A stretch of 14,367 nt of DNA from an uncultured Alphaproteobacteria bacterium (GTDB lineage Bacteria > Pseudomonadota > Alphaproteobacteria > RF32 > CAG-239). The notes beneath the pieces are model-generated. The model saw nothing but the letters and a program-made list of their open reading frames with translations. It was not told the origin of the DNA and made no database searches. The stretch is from assembly GCA_900540425.1 (NCBI GenBank), contig UQFU01000037.1, positions 1 to 14,367 on the forward strand, read 5' to 3'. Positions 7,650-14,367 of this stretch are shown one piece after another (the first letter of the stretch is position 1; each line of letters begins with the position of its first letter). The position numbers were made by a program, and so were the translations under genes.

Positions 7650-7678
7650 AATATAACACACAAAAAGTGTTTTGTCTA
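7650..7678 (-). promoter_or_regulatory. Sigma70-type promoter for the 512-aa hypothetical gene
   Basis: On the minus strand, TAGACA (7678-7673, five of six to TTGACA), a 17-base spacer and TATATT (7655-7650, five of six to TATAAT). The start of transcription would fall near 7643, about 26 bases before the ATG. The spacer contains a small dyad, ACAC-TTTTT-GTGT, which could be an operator half or chance. No clear terminator separates this from gloB upstream, so some read-through is possible. Confidence 0.55.
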
Positions 7679-7690
7679 TAATTTTTGTCA

Positions 7691-8404
7691 TTAAAGCAAT
7701 TTTTTCAGCTGCTCTAAAGAATCGGCTTGGAGATAGGGGTTGCATTTTTTCTCAATTCCAAGCTTTACCGGGCATACAGGCAATCCGGCGCGTAATTTTT
7801 CAGAGGCGTGCCGGAGGTATTCGCTCATATTGCTGTTGCCATTATTGACATAATTGGCAAAATCGGCGCCCCCCAAGGTATATTCATGCCCAGGATAAAA
7901 ATCGACGTCGTCGGGAAGTTGTTTGATTTTGGCCAAGGCGTGGTACATTTGTTCTGCCGTTCCTTCAAAGAGACCTCCGACGCAAAGGTTAAACAGCGTA
8001 TCGCCGGTAAACAGGGCTTTGTCTTGGGGAAAATACCAAAGGATGTGTCCCTGAGTGTGAGCAGAGACGTCAATGATTTCGGCAGGGCTTTGTCCGAGCA
8101 TAAAAGTGCTGCCCGGGGCAACGCCGATGTCGAATCCGGGAATCCGGGACGCGTCATTGGCATTGGCAACAACTTGGGCCTTATAGCGCTGTTTGAGTTC
8201 CAGGTTGCCGTCCGTATGGTCAAAATGGTGATGCGTGTTGAGGATATATTGCGGTTCTAATCCAAGTTCATCAAGCTTTTGAATAATCGGTTGGGGCTCC
8301 GAAGGGTCAAGGACGGCAGAAATTCCGGTGGCGCCGTCTTGCAAAATATAGGCATAGTTGTCCATGGTTCCGGCGCGACACAAAACGGGATAAATTTTAA
8401 GCAT
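7691..8404 (-). CDS. gloB: Hydroxyacylglutathione hydrolase (glyoxalase II)
   Basis: Metallo-beta-lactamase-fold thioesterase that hydrolyses S-lactoylglutathione to lactate and glutathione, the second step of methylglyoxal detoxification. It has 237 residues, slightly shorter than the usual 250-260. All metal ligands expected for the family are present: THHHFDH (57-63, ligands H58, H60, D62, H63), H116 in AHTQGH, D135 in GDTLF and H173 in PGHEYT. The C-terminal substrate-binding part keeps NPYLQ (222-226), matching the family NPF/YL motif, which favours glyoxalase II over a generic hydrolase. The ATG shares its A with the stop of the HD-GYP gene (TAATG), and GAGGA lies nine bases upstream, so the two are co-transcribed and probably co-translated. 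No glyoxalase I gene is in the window. Confidence 0.93.
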   Translation of the reverse strand: MLKIYPVLCRAGTMDNYAYILQDGATGISAVLDPSEPQPIIQKLDELGLEPQYILNTHHHFDHTDGNLELKQRYKAQVVANANDASRIPGFDIGVAPGSTFMLGQSPAEIIDVSAHTQGHILWYFPQDKALFTGDTLFNLCVGGLFEGTAEQMYHALAKIKQLPDDVDFYPGHEYTLGGADFANYVNNGNSNMSEYLRHASEKLRAGLPVCPVKLGIEKKCNPYLQADSLEQLKKLL

Positions 8405-10083
8405 TACAAATAATCCTCAGGGTTGACGGCATCAATCTGTTCAGGAGAAATATACTGTGCGGCATATTCCTCATAGACTTTGCTGCGGATAAAGACCTCA
8501 TACAAATCGGGGTCGATGTGGCCGGAGTTTTTCATATGCTGCATGATAGCCAAAACTTTGGAGAGTTTTTTGGGTTCTTTATAAGGGCGGTCGTTGGCGG
8601 TGAGCGCCTCGAAGATATCGGCGATGGCCATAATCTTGGCGGGGATGGACATTTGTTCTCCGGTCAGCCCGTTGGGATAGCCGTGACCGTCCACCCGTTC
8701 ATGGTGGGCACCGGCGTATTCGACGACGTTAGCCAATTCTTTGGGGAAAGGCAGGGCTTTGAGCATATCAATGGTAACAACGATATGTTCGTTAATTTTT
8801 TCCCGTTCTTTTTTGTTGATGGTTCCGCTGCGGATGGTCAGGTTGTAAAGTTCGCCGCGGTTGAACGGCGCGTTTATCTGGTCATCGCGGTTCTGGAGCA
8901 GGTTTTCATAACTGGGGTGCGAAAAAAGCTCAACATCGCTGATGGCGTCGCGTTCTGCCCAGGACAGGCCTTTCATGCGGTTAAAGTAGCGGATAAACTT
9001 GATTTGGGCGATTTGCTGCAGGCGGGCGACGTCTTTGTCGGTCAGCGGCGTATCACCGATATTGCAGTCGGCAACAAAATTAAAGTCATCTTCCAATTTT
9101 TGCACACGGGCAACAAATTCATTTTGCAGATTTTCCTGAGTATCGGAATTTTTGAGCCGTTTTTTGAGATAATCTATGTGAGCATCGCGGCGCAGAATTT
9201 CAAAACGGTTGCGGATTTCGTGAATCCGGTTGTTGATGGTTTCGAGTTTGGTGGCTTTGTCGACAATGTATTCCGGCGTGGTAACCTTGCCGCAGTCGTG
9301 CAGCCAGGAAGCGATATTCAGGGCATACCAATCGTCTTCGCTCATTTCAAAGTTTTTGAGCGGGCCGTGTTCCTGCTGGACAGCGGCAGTAGCCAACATT
9401 CTGGCAATGACCGGGACGCGCTGGCAATGGGAGCCTGTATAGGGAGATTTGGCGTCGATGGCGCGAGCCAATACTTCAATAAAAGATTCCAGCAACTGGT
9501 CGTAGTCTTCGCTCAATTTGTGGTTTTCAAGATAAGGAACCATAAGACTGCAAACGGATTGGGCTTTTTCCTGGGCTTTGGAGGAGAAGCCGATGGTTCG
9601 TCCGCTGATATCCAAGGCATTGATAAACTGGGCAATGCCGATAATGCGTTTTTTGTAATTGAAAATCGGAATGACCAACATTGATACGGTTTTGTAGTTC
9701 ATGTCATCATCCCATTTGAGATAGATGTCGTTGTCGTAGTCGTTGGCATAGATGTTGGGCGTATTAATCAGCTCCTGATTAAGTGCGCTGGTGACGATAA
9801 TCGTTTTGGGATTGACTTTTTTCTGGTCGGGCAGATAGGTCGGCATGGTATAATATTTATTGTCCGAACCGAGTTTGTGGATTTTTAAGCTGCGGCTGTG
9901 CGAATATACCAGGCGCAGAAAGTTGTCGTCGCTGATGGTGTAGTAGCTGACGCCGTCGGCATTGCAGGCTTGCTGTGCCAGTTGCATGGTCTTGTCGATA
10001 ATTTGCAGAATATCGCTTTCCTGAGCGAGGGCGTCGGTCAGTTGGAAGATTTCCTCAGCGGATATATCATTATCGTAGTTCAT
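8404..10083 (-). CDS. GAF domain + HD-GYP cyclic-di-GMP phosphodiesterase
   Basis: A 559-residue cytoplasmic signalling protein. Residues about 10-185 form a GAF-type sensor (ending with a VIPIF and IGIAQFIN pattern), with no membrane segment. The HD-GYP domain runs from about 198 to 540: conserved His219 in TGSHCQRV, HDCGK (262-266), HHERVDGHGYP (460-470, carrying HHE and GYP), and IADIFEALTANDRPYK (487-502). About 137 residues (282-418) are inserted between the HDxGK region and the SGTINKKEREKINEH helix. I recall this longer form as a known subgroup rather than a broken gene. All expected metal residues are present, so hydrolysis of c-di-GMP is likely; the GAF ligand is unknown. TAGGAG overlapping the stop of the upstream DUF2336 gene provides the ribosome site, eight bases separate the genes, and the stop overlaps gloB. 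Confidence 0.93.
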   Translation of the reverse strand: MNYDNDISAEEIFQLTDALAQESDILQIIDKTMQLAQQACNADGVSYYTISDDNFLRLVYSHSRSLKIHKLGSDNKYYTMPTYLPDQKKVNPKTIIVTSALNQELINTPNIYANDYDNDIYLKWDDDMNYKTVSMLVIPIFNYKKRIIGIAQFINALDISGRTIGFSSKAQEKAQSVCSLMVPYLENHKLSEDYDQLLESFIEVLARAIDAKSPYTGSHCQRVPVIARMLATAAVQQEHGPLKNFEMSEDDWYALNIASWLHDCGKVTTPEYIVDKATKLETINNRIHEIRNRFEILRRDAHIDYLKKRLKNSDTQENLQNEFVARVQKLEDDFNFVADCNIGDTPLTDKDVARLQQIAQIKFIRYFNRMKGLSWAERDAISDVELFSHPSYENLLQNRDDQINAPFNRGELYNLTIRSGTINKKEREKINEHIVVTIDMLKALPFPKELANVVEYAGAHHERVDGHGYPNGLTGEQMSIPAKIMAIADIFEALTANDRPYKEPKKLSKVLAIMQHMKNSGHIDPDLYEVFIRSKVYEEYAAQYISPEQIDAVNPEDYL

Positions 10084-10091
10084 TTTTTCTC

Positions 10092-11195
10092 CTAGCTTAT
10101 TTTGGAGACAAGATATTTGACGTCTTCTTCCTTGAATTCGTCTCCGGCTGTGCTGAAAGACAAAATCCGCTCAATGACACGGTGTGAGAAACTTTCCCGG
10201 TCGTTTTGCTGAACGTCGAAACGAATTTCCTGCAGAACCTTTAGCGCGCTGAAAACTGCCGGAAACATGGATTTGGGAATATAAGCTTTACGCAGCAGAT
10301 TGCGAACCATGAAGTCCATTGAGTTGCTGAACAGAATTTTGCGAACTTCGGTTATCGGCGTATTGGACAAGTAAACCAGCGCATATTCAAAGAATTTCAG
10401 GTCACCGAGGCAGATAGCGCGGACAACCAGCGTTGAGGTTAGGCGGTTGGCGGTGTAAAGCTGGTGGACGAGTTCTTCGATTTGTTTGTCGGAACTGTAT
10501 TTGGCGGAGATTTTCAACGTTGTTTTTTCCTTTACCTGTTCAACAATGTCGCTGGCGAGGTCATTAGGCAGGTTGTGATTGATAATCAGCCGGCGTTTGA
10601 GCTCTTCCGACAGGGTGTTGACGATTTTTTCAATCACGGCAATCGGAAGTTCCTGCCGATAGACCAGGCAGCTTTTAATGTTATCGCTGTTTGCATATTT
10701 GCTGACAATAGAATCGTAAGTTTTATCAACAATTTCGGCGCTGTCATTTAAAATTAAGGCGCCGACAACTTCTTCAGGGCAGCGCTCGACAATGTATTGG
10801 GAAATGTCTCCGGAGAGGTTTGCCCGCTGGGCGACAGCTTTTTGTTTGTTGATGTTGGGCAGTTCCAAAATTCGCAGCAAGTCCGAGCGGGTGAAACTGT
10901 CATAGCATTTAATGAACGGTACGGCGACGCTGTCTTGGTCATTAATCAGGGATTCGACAATGTCTTTAGGTATATTATGGGAGTTTTTCAAGCTTTCGGA
11001 AAGAATCTCACGAACCTGAATTTCAACATCGTGGGCAAGGATGCGGAAAATGTCTTCGGCCAGCTTTATGCCCAGCGGCGTCAGGCTGTTGCCGTTGTAA
11101 TAGGCGCTGATTTTCTGAACCGTGTTTATTTTGGTGTCGGCACAGAGATTTTGCGACAGCGCTCTTACATCTTCGGTGTTCAGGGTCGTATTCAT
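10092..11195 (-). CDS. DUF2336 family protein (HEAT-like helical repeats)
   Basis: A 367-residue soluble protein with no signal peptide or membrane segment. The family match rests on an all-helical, HEAT-like pattern from about residue 5: an N-terminal Leu/Ala-rich segment with DVEIQVREILSESL (56-69), IPKDIVESLINDQDSVAVPFI (75-95) and DLLRILEL (105-112). Further helical repeats of about 30-40 residues run through about 345. DUF2336 is common in alphaproteobacteria and has no settled function; members often accompany signalling genes, as here. It is the first gene of a three-gene unit with the GAF/HD-GYP phosphodiesterase (8-base gap) and gloB, so a regulatory or scaffolding role in c-di-GMP signalling is a reasonable inference, not shown. 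GGAAG about seven bases before the ATG supports the start. Confidence 0.85.
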   Translation of the reverse strand: MNTTLNTEDVRALSQNLCADTKINTVQKISAYYNGNSLTPLGIKLAEDIFRILAHDVEIQVREILSESLKNSHNIPKDIVESLINDQDSVAVPFIKCYDSFTRSDLLRILELPNINKQKAVAQRANLSGDISQYIVERCPEEVVGALILNDSAEIVDKTYDSIVSKYANSDNIKSCLVYRQELPIAVIEKIVNTLSEELKRRLIINHNLPNDLASDIVEQVKEKTTLKISAKYSSDKQIEELVHQLYTANRLTSTLVVRAICLGDLKFFEYALVYLSNTPITEVRKILFSNSMDFMVRNLLRKAYIPKSMFPAVFSALKVLQEIRFDVQQNDRESFSHRVIERILSFSTAGDEFKEEDVKYLVSKIS

Positions 11196-11227
11196 GGCTT
11201 TCTTCCGTCAACGGGTTTCCACTATTC

Positions 11228-11233
11228 ATTATA
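11228..11233 (-). promoter_or_regulatory. Likely -10 element for the DUF2336-HD-GYP-gloB unit
   Basis: A perfect minus-strand TATAAT 32 bases upstream of the DUF2336 ATG. The hexamer at the proper -35 distance (around 11251-11256) is poor. Either the promoter depends on an activator or the -10 is fortuitous. An inverted repeat at 11243-11275 overlaps the -35 region and could bind a regulator. Confidence 0.35.
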
Positions 11234-11235
11234 TC

Positions 11236-11316
11236 TCATAATGTGTACAAAAAACTAATTAAATTTTTGTTACACTTTAGATGTTTTTGTAGAAAAATTA
11301 AGAATTTTTTCAGCAT
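11236..11316 (-). CDS. Possible 26-codon ORF between bax and the DUF2336 gene
   Basis: ATG at 11316 to TGA at 11236 encodes 26 residues starting MLKKFLIFLQKH, hydrophobic and lysine-rich. A strong GGAGGA motif (11334-11329) follows immediately after the bax stop, but it is 12 bases from the ATG, longer than ideal. The region is AT-rich, so the ORF may be chance. If translated, it would be coupled to bax and would make a small membrane-active or leader-type peptide. Confidence 0.15.
   Translation of the reverse strand: MLKKFLIFLQKHLKCNKNLISFLYTL
11243..11275. repeat. AT-rich inverted repeat upstream of the DUF2336 gene
   Basis: GTGTACAAAAA (11243-11253) pairs with TTTTTGTTACAC (11264-11275) over 11 positions with one bulged base. 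The loop is AT-rich. It lies 96 bases after the bax stop codon and just upstream of the -10 at 11228-11233. It may be an operator or a weak terminator for the bax unit; no GC-rich stem is present. Confidence 0.35.
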
Positions 11317-11338
11317 AATTTTTTTGTTTCCTCCAAAA

Positions 11339-12247
11339 TCAGGGCGCTTTTTCCGGCGGTGGCAGGCTCGGCGCCAGCGGCGCCTGATCCAACAGCATCA
11401 ACTGATAAAATGTAATCGTATAATCCAATATTCCAATATAATTTTGCAGCGGCGACTGAAACAACATGGAATGAACGATGCTCTTTCCCGAAGGGGTAAT
11501 GCCGCTCCGGTAGCGGAGGTTCCGCAAAAAGCGCGCATGTTCGTATGAAACGTTGGAATTGAACTTCAGGGCAAAAGACTTCATGGATTCATACAGGTTC
11601 GGAAATATGCGGATCCGATAAGTGTGGTCTTCGGTTTCACCTTGGGGTTCCAGTCCTTCGGGCGTATGCCAGACCAGTTCCTTATACAGCGAATTGGCTT
11701 CGCGGACAATTCTTGAAGTTCCCCAGGCAGTTTCAACGGCGGCGACAGAAATCAGAAAGGAAGGATAAACCTGATTGATTTTGATTGCCAGTTGGTTAAG
11801 CAGGAGTTCGGTTCTCTCAGAGCCTTTCAGACGAGTGAAGACATCATATTTTTTGGCGAGGTTTTCCAGTTGTTCCAGCTCTTTGGCCGACAGGGTTTTT
11901 TGTTTTTGGTATTTTTCCCGCAATTTGAGCATGTCCGCGCGTTCGGCCATAATTTCGGCGTTGACGCGCAAAGCCAGCGGCGTCAGGATGCGGATAAATA
12001 ATTTGTTGCGTTCGTCAGCGTCTTGAAGCCGATTATAGTCAGATGGGAAATGTTCAAGATAAATCGGCGGAATTTGGGCGTTTTTGACGGCAATATGATG
12101 CTCATATCCGTATTTTTTGTAAATTTGCCGCAACTGTTCAACGGTTACATTTTTCAGCGTAAGGGATTCCGGCTGCCCGGCTTGTCCGGAAGCGGGAAGC
12201 AAAGCACTCAGGAATATCAGGACGGCTGAAAAATATTTTTTTATCAT
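11339..12247 (-). CDS. Bax-like peptidoglycan glucosaminidase domain protein
   Basis: Predicted exported N-acetylglucosaminidase of the E. coli Bax/FlgJ-like group. The 302 residues begin with a signal peptide (MIKKYF, hydrophobic 7-18, cleavage probably after the Gly/Ala-rich region near 20-24). A central helical region covers about 30-145, and the glucosaminidase domain about 146-285. The catalytic-type segment AAVETAWGTSR (169-179) corresponds to the Bax AALESGWGTS motif, with Glu172 the likely acid. The tail is Pro-rich (290-302). It probably trims peptidoglycan in the periplasm. The ATG overlaps the end of the nfu gene by four bases (ATGA), with GGAG four bases upstream, so translation is coupled. 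It is the last gene of murJ-DUF2333-nfu-bax. Confidence 0.88.
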   Translation of the reverse strand: MIKKYFSAVLIFLSALLPASGQAGQPESLTLKNVTVEQLRQIYKKYGYEHHIAVKNAQIPPIYLEHFPSDYNRLQDADERNKLFIRILTPLALRVNAEIMAERADMLKLREKYQKQKTLSAKELEQLENLAKKYDVFTRLKGSERTELLLNQLAIKINQVYPSFLISVAAVETAWGTSRIVREANSLYKELVWHTPEGLEPQGETEDHTYRIRIFPNLYESMKSFALKFNSNVSYEHARFLRNLRYRSGITPSGKSIVHSMLFQSPLQNYIGILDYTITFYQLMLLDQAPLAPSLPPPEKAP

Positions 12248-12801
12248 TGCGCTCCGGTTTGGCCTTTCTTGCAGTTGGCAACGCCTTTGACTTGCGGAAT
12301 GTAAGTGGTGAGCAGTTTTTCAACCCCTTCTTTCAGCGTGACGGCGGCATAAGGGCAGCCGGCGCAGTTGCCTTTCAGTTCCACATAAACAATTCCGCGG
12401 TCGAATTTGATAAAGGTGATGTCCCCGCCGTCCTGTTGAAGCGCCGGGCGGATGCGGGCGTTAATCAGCCCCTGTATCTGGCGGATGACTTCTGCTTCGT
12501 TCGGTGCGGCATCGGAGGGAATGACGGCTTCTTCGCCGAGGCTGAAATGGTCCATTATTTCGGCCATAACCTGTGGCTTTAGGTCATTCCAAAGGGCTTT
12601 TTCCTCTTTGGTGACGGAGATCATGTCCGGCGTAATGAAGACGGACACGATGCCGCCGAGATCAAAAATTTTTTCTGCCAGCGGCGATTTGCGCAAGGAC
12701 TTGGCGTCGGCAAATTCGGCGCTGCCGGACTTGAGGATTTTTTCGGAAGGAAAAAAATTGACGACATTGGCGTCGGGAGTGTTTTGGGTTTCAATAATCA
12801 T
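12244..12801 (-). CDS. NifU-like Fe-S cluster scaffold/carrier (Nfu_N + NifU C-terminal domain)
   Basis: Cytoplasmic protein that carries [4Fe-4S] clusters to apo-enzymes. Its 185 residues hold two domains in the order typical of alphaproteobacterial and mitochondrial Nfu. The Nfu_N domain is at about 2-90 (PDANVVNFFPSEKIL, SPLAEKIFDLGGIVSVFI). The NifU C-terminal domain is at about 103-175 with INARIRPALQQDGGDI (113-128) and the cluster-binding CxxC in GNCAGCPYA (144-152; Cys146 and Cys149). This layout differs from E. coli NfuA, whose N-terminal domain is A-type. AAGGA lies six bases before the ATG, and only two bases separate it from the stop of the DUF2333 gene. In other alphaproteobacteria nfu also lies near murJ, so the context is expected. 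Confidence 0.93.
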   Translation of the reverse strand: MIIETQNTPDANVVNFFPSEKILKSGSAEFADAKSLRKSPLAEKIFDLGGIVSVFITPDMISVTKEEKALWNDLKPQVMAEIMDHFSLGEEAVIPSDAAPNEAEVIRQIQGLINARIRPALQQDGGDITFIKFDRGIVYVELKGNCAGCPYAAVTLKEGVEKLLTTYIPQVKGVANCKKGQTGAQ

Positions 12802-12803
12802 AG

Positions 12804-13838
12804 CTAATCCTTATGCGGTGAAACGTTTTTTTCCAAATTGCGGGAAATTTTCTGCATCAGGCTGCGGGCTTTGAGAAGGTAAAAGCCCTGGGCTGTCAGG
12901 TGGTTGGGGGCGAAGGAGCTGTCAATTTCGCCGTTGCGGACGATTGACGGGGACATCTGCGCCGCGTTTTCAAGCGCTTTGAGCATCCGCGTCCAATCGG
13001 GGTAAACGCCGCTGTCAACCAATATTTTTTTGTAGTCAAGGGCAAGCGCCTTCAACAGCATACAGTCGGCATAGGCCTGCCCCCGTCCGTAGTAAAAGAT
13101 GTCATCCGCTTTTGTGTCCAGCCAGGAGGGGCTTTCTTCCCGGATGCGTTCTTCAAGTCTGACGGCGGTTTGGTGCAGGCCGGCGCTGATATTACGCAGA
13201 AAAAAGGCCAGATCGCGGGGATTGCGATAAAAGACGAGGCTGCCGTCGTTGAGTTTGCGATTGTATTTAATCAGCTGTTTGCGGGCTTTGCGGTATTGGC
13301 TATGAGCTGAAGGAACGGGAACCAGCTTGTTTTGCGGAGAAAACATCCAGATTGTTCCGGGGTATTGCAGCAGTTCGGAAGCCATGCGCAGATAATGTTC
13401 CTCGGGGAGGGTTATATTCTTTTCAAGGCGGGCGGCCATCGATTTTGACAAGGCCGATACGCCCGACATCAGGCCAAGCTGAAAATTGGGCATATTGTCG
13501 AGGAAATATGACGGAAAGAAAAAAGGCAGGTTGGGCGTCCAGATTTTATCGTTGACTTCGCTGCGAATCAGATAAGACATCATTTCGGCGGTTGCAGACT
13601 GATTTTCGTCAGCAGGAGAGATTTCAACCGCAGTATCGGTGTTTATGTCTTCAATCAGCCAGCCGCCAAGCGGATAATACAGGAACATAACCAGAGCCAG
13701 AAAAACAGCGATTGCCCGCCACCAGGAGCCAAAGATGCCGATAATCCGCCGTGCCGGGCGGGAAGAGACGGCGTGTGCGGCTCCAGACAGAAAAGCAGTT
13801 GTCTGCTTTAGAATGTTTTTAAGCTTGGGGCTCGGCAT
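12804..13838 (-). CDS. DUF2333 family membrane-anchored protein
   Basis: A 344-residue protein with one membrane segment at about 38-59 (AIAVFLALVMFLYYPLGGW) after a basic N-terminus, so probably inner-membrane anchored with a large periplasmic part. The family signature is visible: WTPNLPFFFPSYFLDNMPNFQ (100-120), an LLQYPGTIWMF helix end (156-166), a Tyr-rich segment YRKARKQLIKYNRKLNDGS (182-200), and RNPRDLAFFLRNI (205-217). The function of the family is not established. It sits between the lipid II flippase murJ and nfu; its start lies 20 bases inside the murJ gene, with GAGGAAAG as ribosome site. An envelope role is inferred from location and topology only. Confidence 0.85.
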   Translation of the reverse strand: MPSPKLKNILKQTTAFLSGAAHAVSSRPARRIIGIFGSWWRAIAVFLALVMFLYYPLGGWLIEDINTDTAVEISPADENQSATAEMMSYLIRSEVNDKIWTPNLPFFFPSYFLDNMPNFQLGLMSGVSALSKSMAARLEKNITLPEEHYLRMASELLQYPGTIWMFSPQNKLVPVPSAHSQYRKARKQLIKYNRKLNDGSLVFYRNPRDLAFFLRNISAGLHQTAVRLEERIREESPSWLDTKADDIFYYGRGQAYADCMLLKALALDYKKILVDSGVYPDWTRMLKALENAAQMSPSIVRNGEIDSSFAPNHLTAQGFYLLKARSLMQKISRNLEKNVSPHKD

Positions 13839-14367
13839 TTTTCTTTCCTCGTTTGACCAACAGCCGGAATAATTCGGCGATATCCATTGCTCCCGTCAGT
13901 TTAGCCGATATGCAGAAACTTGCAACACCCAATGCACAAATTGCCGTCAAAATGGGGATTTTTATGCCAAAACCCAGGAGCAGCCAATCGTTCAGCCACA
14001 GGTTAAGCAGGTATTCCGCCAGCAGGATTGCGGCACCCATCAGCAAAGAAGCGGCGACAATTTTGCCCAGTTTGCGAATCAGCTGCGGCGAAAACTCCCA
14101 ATACCCGCGTTTTTTTAATCCGTGTACATATTGGGCAAAGGAGACAAAAGCGGCGAGCGTGGTGGCGCAGGCAACGCCGACATGTCCGAAAAACTGCATC
14201 AGGATGAGAATAAACAGAATGTTGAAGGCAAAAACGACAATGCTGTATTTGACCGGAGTTTTGGTATCTCCGCGGGCAAAAAAGTTCGGCGACAGGGCTT
14301 TGACCATAACATATAGCGGCAGGCCGACCGAATAGGCGATGACGGCGGCCGTAGTTTGAACCGTATC
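13819..14367 (-). CDS. murJ: Lipid II flippase MurJ, C-terminal part (5' end outside window)
   Basis: Open to the right edge of the window, giving 182 residues of the C-terminus of a protein normally about 500-520 long. The visible part begins DTVQTTAAVIAYSVGLPLYV, upstream of an internal Met at 14307 that is not the true start, and continues MVKALSPNFFARGDTKTP. This matches the MurJ/MviN signature (GLP..v.VK.L.P.FFArgDT.TP). Four to five hydrophobic segments follow, and the protein ends in a basic tail, KRGKKNAEPQA. MurJ moves lipid-linked peptidoglycan precursor across the inner membrane. The stop overlaps the DUF2333 start by 20 bases, so the genes are translated together. Confidence 0.93.
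   Translation of the reverse strand, partial: DTVQTTAAVIAYSVGLPLYVMVKALSPNFFARGDTKTPVKYSIVVFAFNILFILILMQFFGHVGVACATTLAAFVSFAQYVHGLKKRGYWEFSPQLIRKLGKIVAASLLMGAAILLAEYLLNLWLNDWLLLGFGIKIPILTAICALGVASFCISAKLTGAMDIAELFRLLVKRGKKNAEPQA

Noticed and set aside
7624..7690. A terminator after gloB
   Set aside because: Only a four- to five-pair AT-rich dyad is present and it lies in the promoter spacer, so no terminator is called.
8518..9684. A 388-codon ORF antisense to the HD-GYP gene
   Set aside because: The opposite strand has an intact enzyme with all catalytic residues. The antisense product is Phe/Val/Gly-rich without motifs.
11295..11320. A-T hairpin (GAAAAATT/AATTTTTTC) as a terminator of the bax unit
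   Set aside because: The stem is AT-only with uneven arms and no GC core, so it is too weak to call.

Overview
The window looks like chromosomal DNA of an alphaproteobacterium with roughly 50% GC. The support is the gene order rimP-nusA-ylxR-infB, a NusA that ends in an ARAHWFE-type tail, an IF2 N-terminus with a [13 protein letters not shown] motif, and two families that are largely alphaproteobacterial (DUF2336 and DUF2333) beside an Nfu scaffold and a Bax-like hydrolase. The Cys-rich Ser/Gly protein at the left edge suggests a lineage with a specialised surface or secreted proteome. I infer a host-associated or uncultured lineage, but the sequence does not prove it.

Layout: nearly everything is on the minus strand, in four transcription blocks. 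(1) 14367-11339: murJ (C-terminal part, cut by the window edge), DUF2333 membrane protein, nfu-type Fe-S scaffold and bax-like glucosaminidase, with overlapping or almost touching ends. (2) 11195-7691: DUF2336 protein, GAF + HD-GYP phosphodiesterase and gloB (glyoxalase II), closely spaced or overlapping. (3) 7617-6079: a single unrecognised 512-aa protein without cysteine, with its own promoter and a strong terminator. (4) 5921-791: rimP, nusA, ylxR and infB, the translation/transcription operon, preceded by a terminator-like hairpin in the leader and ended by a bidirectional terminator. The only plus-strand gene is the cysteine-rich protein at 2-691, whose N-terminus lies outside the window. 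It converges on infB.

How the genes fit together: block 4 makes factors for 30S maturation (RimP), transcription elongation/antitermination (NusA), an RNA-binding accessory protein (YlxR) and initiation (IF2). Stop/start overlaps of the form TAATG at nusA/ylxR and ylxR/infB imply coupled translation. Block 2 combines a probable c-di-GMP phosphodiesterase with an alphaproteobacterial HEAT-like DUF2336 protein and a methylglyoxal-detoxification enzyme. Block 1 is envelope-oriented (lipid II flippase, inner-membrane DUF2333, peptidoglycan hydrolase) with an Fe-S carrier in the middle.

No rRNA, tRNA, insertion sequence or CRISPR array is visible. No gene-free stretch exceeds 300 bases. The longest gaps are 5922-6078, which holds the rimP leader and a terminator, and 11196-11338, which holds a promoter, an inverted repeat and a possible 26-codon ORF. 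The most unusual items are the Cys-rich repeat protein, the lone 512-aa protein, the hairpin before rimP, and the absence of rbfA directly after infB.
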